Of a stretch of 64,000 nucleotides of DNA, positions 41,346 to 49,410 are shown in pieces (the stretch's first letter is position 1; each line of letters begins with the position of its first letter). The translations under genes and the position numbers were made by a program. Under the pieces are notes generated by a model. The model was not told where the DNA came from. It ran no database searches and saw nothing but the letters and a program-made list of their open reading frames with translations. The stretch is taken from the IMG/VR virus record IMGVR_UViG_3300037493_006316, positions 22,224 through 86,223 of that record; one strand, written 5' to 3'. Source of the DNA: a virus.

Positions 41346-43438
41346 CAGTCCTCCACGGTGGCGTAGCCGTAGGCGGCGAACGCGCTCACGCTGCGGTCGG
41401 GAATGGCTTCGACGGCAGCCCACTGCTGCTCGGCGACCTCGACAACGCGAGCGAACTCGGCCTGCGCCGGGGTGTTCTGGTACGTGTCGCCCGTGGCGAG
41501 GATCACCAAGCGGATCTGCTCGCCGCCCACCTCGAGCTTGTCGTTCAGTCCCAGCGAGGCCTTGGTCCCAAACACCTTCCGCGCATGCGCGGTCGGCTCG
41601 TCGGCGCCGAACACCCTGTCGAGCACGTCGCGCGTCGGGCACTCGCCGACCCGCATGGTCAGCGTGCGCGTCGCCGGGCTCCAGTCCATGCCCACGAGGT
41701 GACCCTGCAGGCCCCCGGGCTCGGGCTGCACCCACCCGTCGGACTCGGCCGAGGCCCAGGCGTCGGCAGCAGCCGCCTGCGGGCGGCAGTCCTTGAGCCC
41801 CCGCGCCGCGCCGGCCAGGCGCCGGGCCAGCCGCACGGCCAGGGTCTCACCCTGCTTGCTCGGGCCCAGGAAGCGCAGCCGCGCGATGCAGTCCCGGGCG
41901 GTCTCGGCCGCGGCGAGGTCCTCCATCGCCTTCGTCGCCCACAGGTGCGTGGCGCCCTCCATGCGGAAGGCGGACGCCACAGGGTCGCCGGCCTCGATGT
42001 CGAGCCGGGCGTGGCCCTCGATCCAGGCCGCCGGAACCGACACGGGCTCGTCGCCCAGCAGGGCGCTCACCGCCTCGCGCATGGCCCAGGACGCGGCGCA
42101 CTGCGCGCGCCAGAGGTTCGCGCTGGCCCGGGGGTGCAGGGCATCGTCGAGCGCGCCGGCGCGGGTCGCCGGCAGGGTGTAGGCCATGTCGTGGCTCACC
42201 CAGGCGATGAGCGCCGCGGCGCGCGGGCCGGCGGCGATCTCCATTGCGTCGAGAATGGCCGCAAGGTGCATCATCCCGGCGTGAATGTGCCGCGCACCGC
42301 GGTCGGCCTGCCGCGCGCGCCAGGCTTCGACCTCCTGGTGGAGGATCTTCTGCGCAACGTCGGCGATGATGACCGCCGCAGTGATCGGCGCCACCTGCGC
42401 CATAGCCAGGGCCCGCGCGACCTCGGTCACCGCCTTGGTCGCCCGCCCCGCGTTGGTCTGGTCGATCCAGCCCGCGGTCACCGCCTCTGCGAAGTAGCGG
42501 CCGGCTTGGCTGGCGATGGAGTACCCGGGCTCAATCTCGATGGGGTAGCGGCGCGCCATCTCGGCTTGCACCACGGTCCAGTCGGCCGCGGCGTCCACCC
42601 GCTCGGCCGGGCCCATGGTGGCCCACCCGGGCGGCAGCTTGAACGGGGCATCGGCGAACTCCAACCCGTCGCCCCACGTCGCCGCCGACACCGACTCGGA
42701 CGTGCTCACCGACTCAGAGCTGTCGTCGTCGTCGCCGAGCTCCTCGCCCACCTGCGCCCACTGGTAGGTGCCGTGGGCGGCCTTGACGGACTGGCCGCCG
42801 ACGTCGACCGTCAGGCCCATGCCGCCGACACCGGTGATCGTGCCGGCGCGCTGCTTGCCGTCGACCATGACGAGCACCGTCTCGCCCTGGGCCTTGGCCA
42901 GGCGCTCGGCGATGGCGCTCGGGCGGTCCAGGCGCGGGATCGTGCCCCCGGCGCGCAGCAGGTTGGCCAGCTCTTCGGCCGGCCACGCGGTCAGGCCGTG
43001 GAAGAACCCGCCGGCCGTGTAGGCGCTGCGGTAGAGCGCCTCGGCGTCGGCCGCGCTGGCCACCCCGATCACGACCTTGTCTTCGTCGATGGCCTGCGTT
43101 CCGGGGTGCTTCTGGTGCACCACGAAGGCCATCGGAGCTCCGAGGTCCGGCCCGACGAAGACGTCGACCGGATCGCCGTCGAGCGCGCTAATGGTGCCGG
43201 CCACCTCGCCGTAGTGCGCGGGCATCGTCACCCGCCAGCCGGGGCCGCTGCGGTCCTCGCCCTCGGCCGTCTCGATCAGCAGGGTCAGACCGCGCCAGAG
43301 CAGTGAGCCGACGTAGGGGTGCTCTTCGCGCCCGGGCGTCGGCGCCGGGGGCGGGAGCAGGACCGGGCTCTTGCGTGCGCCGCGGCTGTCGGCGAGCCGC
43401 TGCACCGCGCTTGGATCGAACACGTTGCGGCCCCTCAT
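41345..43438 (-). CDS. Polyvalent protein with inorganic-pyrophosphatase-like (InPase) domain
   Basis: A 697-residue multi-domain protein. Residues about 38-150 (EEHPYVGSLLWRGLTLLIE; HYGEVAGTISALDGDPVDVF; FVVHQKHPGTQ) match the InPase domain of phage polyvalent proteins, which are thought to be packaged and injected. An acidic Ser-rich linker (about 235-250, DDDDSSESVS) is followed by a long helical region. The C-terminus has a small beta domain (IRLVILATGDTYQNTP). Polyvalent proteins typically neutralise host defence early in infection. Function of the later domains is unknown. Confidence 0.65.
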   Translation of the reverse strand: MRGRNVFDPSAVQRLADSRGARKSPVLLPPPAPTPGREEHPYVGSLLWRGLTLLIETAEGEDRSGPGWRVTMPAHYGEVAGTISALDGDPVDVFVGPDLGAPMAFVVHQKHPGTQAIDEDKVVIGVASAADAEALYRSAYTAGGFFHGLTAWPAEELANLLRAGGTIPRLDRPSAIAERLAKAQGETVLVMVDGKQRAGTITGVGGMGLTVDVGGQSVKAAHGTYQWAQVGEELGDDDDSSESVSTSESVSAATWGDGLEFADAPFKLPPGWATMGPAERVDAAADWTVVQAEMARRYPIEIEPGYSIASQAGRYFAEAVTAGWIDQTNAGRATKAVTEVARALAMAQVAPITAAVIIADVAQKILHQEVEAWRARQADRGARHIHAGMMHLAAILDAMEIAAGPRAAALIAWVSHDMAYTLPATRAGALDDALHPRASANLWRAQCAASWAMREAVSALLGDEPVSVPAAWIEGHARLDIEAGDPVASAFRMEGATHLWATKAMEDLAAAETARDCIARLRFLGPSKQGETLAVRLARRLAGAARGLKDCRPQAAAADAWASAESDGWVQPEPGGLQGHLVGMDWSPATRTLTMRVGECPTRDVLDRVFGADEPTAHARKVFGTKASLGLNDKLEVGGEQIRLVILATGDTYQNTPAQAEFARVVEVAEQQWAAVEAIPDRSVSAFAAYGYATVED

Positions 43439-44745
43439 GCGGCCTTCCGTGCGGTCTTGAGTTGACCGACCTTGGCGATCAGCGCGCGGGCCGGAGCGAG
43501 GCCGGACAGCACGCGGGCGAGCTCGTCGGTGCCGTCACGCAAGGCCAGGGCCAAGTCTGCAGCCAGCACCAGCAGCGACTTGCCCGACGCAAGCGGGATC
43601 TGCAGCACACCCAGGCCCGTGCCGTTCTCGCGCCAGTAGGCCAGCGTGTCGCCGACCCGCACCTGTTGGGCGGGGGTGGCCACGGGGGCGAGGGTGGACT
43701 TGGCGAGGCGTTGGGTGATGGGAATGATGAGGCGAGCCTTGAAGAGGGGCGCCTGGGCCCCGGGGGGTGGGCCGCCCTGGCCGCCGCGCTTGGCCGGCTT
43801 GCGCGCCGACAGGTGATCCACCCGCTCTTGAACCGCCTTGGCGTCGTCGGGCGCGGGCGGCTCGTGCTTCAGGTTTTCGCTGTAGGCGTTTTCGATGAAG
43901 CCGCCGATCTTGGCGTGCTCGTGCCGCGGGTACGTGTCGATGACGGCAGACTCAGCTCGCGAGGCAGCCGTTTCAGCCTTGCGGCGCGCGTCCTGCCAGC
44001 GCTTGTGGTTGGCGGGGGTTTGCTCGGCCGCCTCGAACATCTTGTCGACGTGCTTGACGCGCTCCCAAGACTGATGCAGTTGCAGCACGGCGCGCTCTGT
44101 CAGCTCCGGATCAGAGGATCCTGCCGGAATTGCGCGGCCGCGCAGCGGGTAGCCCTTAGTTGGGGTCGGCGACTTTGGGTCGCGCGGCTCGGCGGCCTCC
44201 GCCTTGTGCTCCCGCGTGTTCTTCGCCTCCCCGCCTGCCCCAGGCTTGAGCTTGCCCAACTCCTGCCCGTTGAGCTTGCCACCCGCCCCGCCGATGATCT
44301 TGGCCCCGCCCCCGGCGGTCGACTCGATCAGCAGCGGGATGCCGCGCGAGCCGGGCCCGTTGGGGTGCCCCGTGATCCAGCGGCGGGCCTTTGCGAGGTC
44401 CCCAACGCTGCCCTCCAACGTGCCGCGCCACGTGCGCGCCGAGGCGATGAGCCCGCCGAGGTAGGCCGCGCCGTCGCCGTTGCCGCGCGACAGGACCGCC
44501 GCCACAGCGTCAAGCTCTGACAGCGGCACTTCCTGCGAGCCCACGGCGGACAGCGCGAGCGCGCGCCGCCACGTCGCCAAGTGCGGCCGGGCCTCGGGCG
44601 CGAACGCGGCCTCGGCCTCGGGGTCAGGCTCGGCCAGGGCCTCGACGGACAGCGCCAGCACCTGCGCCTCTTCCTCGCGGAGCGGGCGCACCTCGCCGAA
44701 GCCGTCGTCGATGTGCGGCACGCCGCCGCGGAGGAAGATCAGCAT
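43435..44745 (-). CDS. Hypothetical polyvalent-like protein
   Basis: A 436-residue protein coupled to the InPase gene by an ATGA overlap. It has an acidic N-terminus, a basic Gly/Lys-rich middle (GGAGGKLNGQELGKLKPGAG), a helical part with HEHAKIGGFIENAY and a beta-rich C-terminal region with VRVGDTLAYWRENGTGLGVL. It looks like an extension of the polyvalent gene set, possibly injected with the DNA. No confident domain. Confidence 0.55.
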   Translation of the reverse strand: MLIFLRGGVPHIDDGFGEVRPLREEEAQVLALSVEALAEPDPEAEAAFAPEARPHLATWRRALALSAVGSQEVPLSELDAVAAVLSRGNGDGAAYLGGLIASARTWRGTLEGSVGDLAKARRWITGHPNGPGSRGIPLLIESTAGGGAKIIGGAGGKLNGQELGKLKPGAGGEAKNTREHKAEAAEPRDPKSPTPTKGYPLRGRAIPAGSSDPELTERAVLQLHQSWERVKHVDKMFEAAEQTPANHKRWQDARRKAETAASRAESAVIDTYPRHEHAKIGGFIENAYSENLKHEPPAPDDAKAVQERVDHLSARKPAKRGGQGGPPPGAQAPLFKARLIIPITQRLAKSTLAPVATPAQQVRVGDTLAYWRENGTGLGVLQIPLASGKSLLVLAADLALALRDGTDELARVLSGLAPARALIAKVGQLKTARKAA

Positions 44746-44752
44746 GGGAACC

Positions 44753-45112
44753 TCAGCTCAGGTCAGAGGCGGAGCGGCCGTCAACGAACCAGGCCACCTC
44801 GGCATCGGCGCCGGGGTCGGTGTCGACGGTGATGGTCAGGTTGCCGGAGCCGTCCCACACGGCCCACACGCCGGTCGCGCTGCCGGGGGAGCCGTTGAAC
44901 GACACCAGCGCCGGCTTGGCGTCGTAGGCGGCGCCGACCGCGACGACTTCGGTGGTGGTGCCGTTCGCGATGGTCGCCACGCCGGACTTCAGCTTGCTCA
45001 GCTGGTTGAGGCGGGCGCCGAGCTTGACGAGCTCAGCGCGCAGGCCCATCGGCGAGCCGGGGCCGTGGTCGAGCTCTTGCACAAGCGAGGTGGAAAGGGC
45101 GGTGGTGCTCAT
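44753..45112 (-). CDS. Small virion-like protein
   Basis: A 119-residue protein with a short N-terminal helix (LRAELVKLGARLNQLSKL) and a Gly/Ala/Val-rich beta domain, the make-up of small head fibre or decoration proteins. Located between the MuF-like and polyvalent genes. Structural role inferred. Confidence 0.5.
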   Translation of the reverse strand: MSTTALSTSLVQELDHGPGSPMGLRAELVKLGARLNQLSKLKSGVATIANGTTTEVVAVGAAYDAKPALVSFNGSPGSATGVWAVWDGSGNLTITVDTDPGADAEVAWFVDGRSASDLS

Positions 45113-45136
45113 GGTGGCCTCCAGGCCAGGGGGTGA

Positions 45137-45517
45137 TCAGGAACCGACGCGGACAGCCCAGATCTCGATCCGCGCCGCGTTGCTGCCGTTGCCAGACATC
45201 AGCACGTTGCCGGACGCCAGTGCGGCGGTGTCGGCATCTTGGCCGGCCAGCGTGAACATGCGCAGGCCAGCCATCGCCGTCTCGCCGGAGCGCAGCTTCA
45301 TGCTGAAGGGGTAGTCCTTGCTGACGATGATCAGCGAGGTGCAGGCGGGCAGGGCGTGGACCTCGTCAGAGGCCGCCGCGCCCAGGGTGAAGGCGTCGAC
45401 CAGCGTGCCGCCGGTGCCGGACAGGATGGCGGTCAGGTCGATCTCGCCCACAGGGTCGGCGCCCGGGGCGTCGCGGCGGTAGGCGATGAGGCGGATCTCG
45501 GCGGTGTCGGTGGACAT
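45137..45517 (-). CDS. Small virion-like protein
   Basis: A 126-residue beta-rich protein without catalytic residues (strands around SLIIVSKDYPFSMKLRSGE and RIEIWAVRVGS). It precedes the small gene at 44753 and follows the MuF-like gene. Probably a minor virion component. No family recognised. Confidence 0.5.
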   Translation of the reverse strand: MSTDTAEIRLIAYRRDAPGADPVGEIDLTAILSGTGGTLVDAFTLGAAASDEVHALPACTSLIIVSKDYPFSMKLRSGETAMAGLRMFTLAGQDADTAALASGNVLMSGNGSNAARIEIWAVRVGS

Positions 45518-45527
45518 GCAGGGGCTC

Positions 45528-46751
45528 CTATCGGCGCAGGCGGGCCATCGTGCTCTGCACCGCCGCCGCGATCTCGGGGCGGTAGAGCTGCAGCGGGCCC
45601 TCAGTGCAGTTGGGGTGGGTTGGTCCGATGGTCGGGCCCCACTGTGACCGGGGCTTGCCGAAGTTGCCGCCAGCGAAGGACGCGCCCTCGACGTCGGTCA
45701 GCTTGTAGAGCTTGGGCGCTGTGTGCGGGCCCCAGATGCGCATGCAGTCCGAGCACGCGGTCGGCTGCGTGAGCTTGAACACCTGCTGCTCTTCGGGGGG
45801 CAGCTCGGCCGCCTCCAGGCGCTCACGGAGCGAGGCGTGCGCGCCGTGCGCATGCGCGAAAGACAGCTCAGTGCGCGCAATCCGGTCGACGTCGTTGATC
45901 AGCGTCGGGTTGCCCTCGAGCGCGTCGTGGATCTTGGCGCCCAGCGTGCGCCAGCCCTCGCCCGCGCGGATCTGCGCCTCGACGGCGTCGCGGATCTTCT
46001 TCTCCTCGCTCGGGAACAGGCGCCGCAGGTCACCGCTGGCGTCGACCACTTCGCCCAGCACGGCGCCGGTCGCGGTCGCCACCGGGCGCCGAATGTAGAT
46101 CGCGCCCCGCTGCTGGATGTAGGCCAGCGCGCGCTTGTCGCGGGTCGTCAGCGGGACCTCGACAAGCTCTCGCACCACCCGGGCCAGCTGGGGCTCAGGC
46201 TGGGCCTCATCGCCGGGCAGGGGCGGGGCCACGGGGGCATCAGCGGCCGAGGCGATCTGGTCCCACCGCTTGCCGGCCTTGTAGGCGAGCGTGATGGCCG
46301 ACCGCTCAGCGAGCGCCGCGGGATCGCCGCCGATGGCGCCGCTGGCCTTGGCTGCTTCAAGCTCGGCCGGAGTGGGCAGCACCCCGAACAGCCGCAGGCG
46401 CAAGCTCACCCGGTGCGAGGCGAACAGCCGGTCCAGCTCGGCCAACTCTTCGGCGTGGAAGGGGAACAGCCGCCCGCGGTCCACGAGCTTGCGGACCTCC
46501 TCCACCAAGGCGTCGCCGTACTCCTCCCACGACCGCCGCGCGAGCTTCAGCAAGGCCTTGAGCTCGGGGAAGCGCGGGTCGAAGGGCGCGGGCAGGGCCC
46601 GCACGGCCAGGGCCAGCACAGGCCCGTCGAGCTGCAGCCGGTCGCCCACCGCCTCGAAGACCTCGGGCAGCCCGCACGGGTCCAGGCCGCCGAGCACCTC
46701 GGCGACCTGAGCGGCCAGCGCAGCCGGGTCGTGGTGGGCGTGACAGCTCAA
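45528..46751 (-). CDS. MuF-like minor head protein
   Basis: A 407-residue protein using a TTG that overlaps the preceding TGA; no better start is visible. The C-terminal third has the MuF/SPP1 gp7 pattern: IARTELSFAHAHG, then CSDCMRIWG and PTIGPTHPNCTEGPLQLY. The region before is helical. Such proteins sit inside the head near the portal and may be ejected. It lies downstream of portal in the usual order, though an Ig-repeat gene intervenes. Confidence 0.8.
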   Translation of the reverse strand: MSCHAHHDPAALAAQVAEVLGGLDPCGLPEVFEAVGDRLQLDGPVLALAVRALPAPFDPRFPELKALLKLARRSWEEYGDALVEEVRKLVDRGRLFPFHAEELAELDRLFASHRVSLRLRLFGVLPTPAELEAAKASGAIGGDPAALAERSAITLAYKAGKRWDQIASAADAPVAPPLPGDEAQPEPQLARVVRELVEVPLTTRDKRALAYIQQRGAIYIRRPVATATGAVLGEVVDASGDLRRLFPSEEKKIRDAVEAQIRAGEGWRTLGAKIHDALEGNPTLINDVDRIARTELSFAHAHGAHASLRERLEAAELPPEEQQVFKLTQPTACSDCMRIWGPHTAPKLYKLTDVEGASFAGGNFGKPRSQWGPTIGPTHPNCTEGPLQLYRPEIAAAVQSTMARLRR

Positions 46752-46963
46752 GGGGCGTCCTCGAGCTGCCCGGCGGCGTTGGCGGACGTCAGGACCTCCG
46801 CCATCGCGTCGGCGGCGGCAGCCTTGGCGGCGGCCTGGGCCACAGCGTCGGCGCCACCCAGCACGCGGGCACGCGCCGGGGACATGCGGACGACGACGGA
46901 GACTTGCTCGTCGAGCTTGTTCTTCGGGTCGTTCCACTCGAAGGCGACGTTGTAGTCCGACAT
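46748..46963 (-). CDS. Small hypothetical protein
   Basis: A 71-residue protein with a strand-like N-terminal half (YNVAFEWNDPKNKLDEQVSV) and an Ala-rich helical second half. One-base ATG/stop contact with the Ig-repeat gene upstream and TTGA overlap with the MuF-like gene downstream support it as real. Function unknown. Confidence 0.55.
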   Translation of the reverse strand: MSDYNVAFEWNDPKNKLDEQVSVVVRMSPARARVLGGADAVAQAAAKAAAADAMAEVLTSANAAGQLEDAP

Positions 46964-48975
46964 CAGCGGCTCCCCCGGGGCATGCGGTAAAGCTCCAACC
47001 CGACCAGCTCAATGTAGGAGCCTGTGGTCGCGCTGCCGTCGTGGTAGAGGGTGAACGCCGTGCGGCCGCCGATCGTCGTCGCGAACCACGATGCCGACGT
47101 GGTGATGTCCGCCCCGGGCGCCGTCATCGTCCCCGTCGCGGACTGGCACCGCACACGCTGGCCCGTCTCGGGATCGCGGAAGGACGTGGCGCCGACGTTG
47201 GTGAACACGTCGTGGCGGCGGCTGTCGCAGATGCTGACCTGCAACTCGGCAGCCCAGGTGCGGGTCGAGCCGGCGGTGACCGTCTGGACAAGCTGCTCGG
47301 CGAACGTGGTGACGTAGCAAGCGGCCCGCAGGGCGGTGTTGCTGCCGCTGTTCGTCAGCCGCAGGCCCGTGGTGGGCGTGGTGGGCGCCGCGTTGGCGGT
47401 GGTGATGCCGCAGATGTGCACGAACCCTGCGGTGCCGGAGGGCTCTTCACCGCGCACCAGCGCCTTGATGAGCCACGCATCGCGCCGCGAGCCCCCCAAC
47501 AAGGCCGTCCAGCCGGCGGGCCACACCTGGATGCTCGGGCTCTGGGTGGTGCCGCCGTTGACCAGCCGCAACCCGGTCGCGCCCAGCGTCATCGTCCGGG
47601 TGTCCGACGACCCGTTGCGGACGTAGGCGCGTGTCGTCACGCCGTCCGCGGCTTTCAACTCGGCCAACCAAGCGACGCTCGACACCGTGTCGGCGGTCGA
47701 CGACCCCAGCGTCCAGTTGCCGTCGTTGAACATCAGCCGGTCGACCAACTTGTAGCCGCCCAGTGCGCTCGACGGGCTGACGGACACGGTGACGACGCTG
47801 TAGCCCTTGACCAACGCGGCGTCGGTGATCGTCAACAGGAAAACGTAGGTCTGCCCGTCGACCAGCCCGGCTGCCGTGTACGGCCCGAGGCCCGAGCCGC
47901 TGATGGTGACGCCGGAACCGCTGGACTCGGTGAGTGCGTAGTTGTATGGCGCGGTTCCGCCCGATGCCGCGCCCCACGTCCCGATGGTGACCGTGGTCGT
48001 CCCAGCGGCAAGCGCTTGGCCGGCGGGCGCGGCGCCCGATGTGACGCCGGCCGCGGTGGCCGCCACGGTGACTGCGCCCTGAACCACACGGCTTGTGCCG
48101 TTGGCGTCGGTGACAGTCCGCTGCATCACGACCGTTTGGCCGTTCACCAAGCCGCTGACCGTGGTTGCGCCTGCGCCTGCGCCCGCAGTGCTGAGGCTGG
48201 CGGTGGTGCTCGCGGCCTGCGAGTCGTAGACCACGCCGGGGTCGCTGTACTCGTAGGGCGCCGTCCCCCCGGTCGGCGTCGTCCAGGTCAGCACCGCCGA
48301 CGTGTTGCCGGCCGTGACCGAGGCCGCCGCGGGGGCCGCCCACGACAGCGCCGGCGACTCCGAGACCTCGATCCAGTGCGGATCGGCGGCGGCCTCTTGC
48401 AGGTCCAGCGTGCGCACCGCGGTCAGCACCGCCATGGCGCCCAAGCCGTTGGACACCGGGATGACGTAGGGCCCGAGGCCCGACCCGCTCACCGGGGTGA
48501 TGGAGTCGCCGGTCGCCGTGTCGGTCACCACCAAGACGTAGGTGATGCCGCTGGCGGGCGCGCCAGGGTGCGTCCAGGTCCGCGTGACCGTCGCCGTGCC
48601 CGACGCCTCGGGCGGGCCCTGCGCGGGCGGCGTGGGCGCCGTCAGCGGCGCCATGCGCACCGCCAGAGCGACGGTCACCACGGAGCTGCCGGAGCTTGCG
48701 GCGCCAGTCAGCGTGTAGCCGTAGACCTTGCCGGACTCCAGGCCCGACGCGACGCTCATGCTGTACGGCCCAGCCCCCGAGCCCGAGACGGTGGCCACCG
48801 GGGCGGGCGCGCCGGACTGGTCGACCCCTTCGACGGTGACGGTGACCGACTCGGACCACGACCCGACGACGATGGGGCCCGCGCCCGTCTCGTCCCAGGC
48901 GATGAGCACCGGTTCAGGCGAGTCGGGCGGCGTGGGGCCGCTGGTGTCGCGGCCGTAGAGCGAGCCGTAGAGCAT
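46963..48975 (-). CDS. Ig/fibronectin-repeat surface protein
   Basis: A 670-residue Ser/Thr/Gly-rich protein in the head gene region. At least three repeat units share GSGxGPY followed by a GLxxGxxY hydrophobic turn (near residues 65, 160 and 360), typical of Ig- or fibronectin-like domains on phage surfaces. The C-terminal 230 residues form a jelly-roll-like domain (NDGNWTLGS; RTAFTLYHDGSATTGSYIEL). It may be a capsid fibre or decoration that binds glycans; an early tail fibre is the alternative. Confidence 0.6.
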   Translation of the reverse strand: MLYGSLYGRDTSGPTPPDSPEPVLIAWDETGAGPIVVGSWSESVTVTVEGVDQSGAPAPVATVSGSGAGPYSMSVASGLESGKVYGYTLTGAASSGSSVVTVALAVRMAPLTAPTPPAQGPPEASGTATVTRTWTHPGAPASGITYVLVVTDTATGDSITPVSGSGLGPYVIPVSNGLGAMAVLTAVRTLDLQEAAADPHWIEVSESPALSWAAPAAASVTAGNTSAVLTWTTPTGGTAPYEYSDPGVVYDSQAASTTASLSTAGAGAGATTVSGLVNGQTVVMQRTVTDANGTSRVVQGAVTVAATAAGVTSGAAPAGQALAAGTTTVTIGTWGAASGGTAPYNYALTESSGSGVTISGSGLGPYTAAGLVDGQTYVFLLTITDAALVKGYSVVTVSVSPSSALGGYKLVDRLMFNDGNWTLGSSTADTVSSVAWLAELKAADGVTTRAYVRNGSSDTRTMTLGATGLRLVNGGTTQSPSIQVWPAGWTALLGGSRRDAWLIKALVRGEEPSGTAGFVHICGITTANAAPTTPTTGLRLTNSGSNTALRAACYVTTFAEQLVQTVTAGSTRTWAAELQVSICDSRRHDVFTNVGATSFRDPETGQRVRCQSATGTMTAPGADITTSASWFATTIGGRTAFTLYHDGSATTGSYIELVGLELYRMPRGSR

Positions 48976-48978
48976 GGG

Positions 48979-49410
48979 TCAGCTCCGCTTGGTCAGGCCG
49001 CGAACCCCGATGAAGCCGTCATCGGTCGGGGTGCCGGCGATGTTTTTGACCGTGCAGGTCAGGCCGATGCCGTTGCCGTACTGCAGGATGAACGTGTCCG
49101 CGGTGATCGCGACCTCGGTCTCCAGCCGCCACGACCCGTCTGGGTAGTCGCGGGGCGTAGTGATCTTGGTGCGGTCCACCACGAACTCCACCCACCGCCA
49201 GAGGCAGAGGTCGGCGCCCGTCGCGCCCGGCGGCAGCAGCACCACCCACTCGACCTCGGTGTTGGTGAAGCCCTCGGGCCGGGCCTGCAGCGAGGTCGTC
49301 GGGTCCGCCATGTTCGCGGAAAACCGCGCCACCGCAGAGAACTTGGCGTCCGGGTTGCCAACGCGCGCGTCCGGCGCCAGTCCGCGGAGGTTCTGGTCGT
49401 GGGTGCTCAA
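48979..49410 (-). CDS. Hypothetical virion-region protein
   Basis: A 143-residue beta-rich protein just after portal (ATGA overlap). It contains aromatic strands (DLCLWRWVEFVVDRTKI) and a YPDGSWRLETEVAI stretch. No family recognised. Position suggests a small virion protein associated with the Ig-repeat protein. Confidence 0.5.
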   Translation of the reverse strand: MSTHDQNLRGLAPDARVGNPDAKFSAVARFSANMADPTTSLQARPEGFTNTEVEWVVLLPPGATGADLCLWRWVEFVVDRTKITTPRDYPDGSWRLETEVAITADTFILQYGNGIGLTCTVKNIAGTPTDDGFIGVRGLTKRS

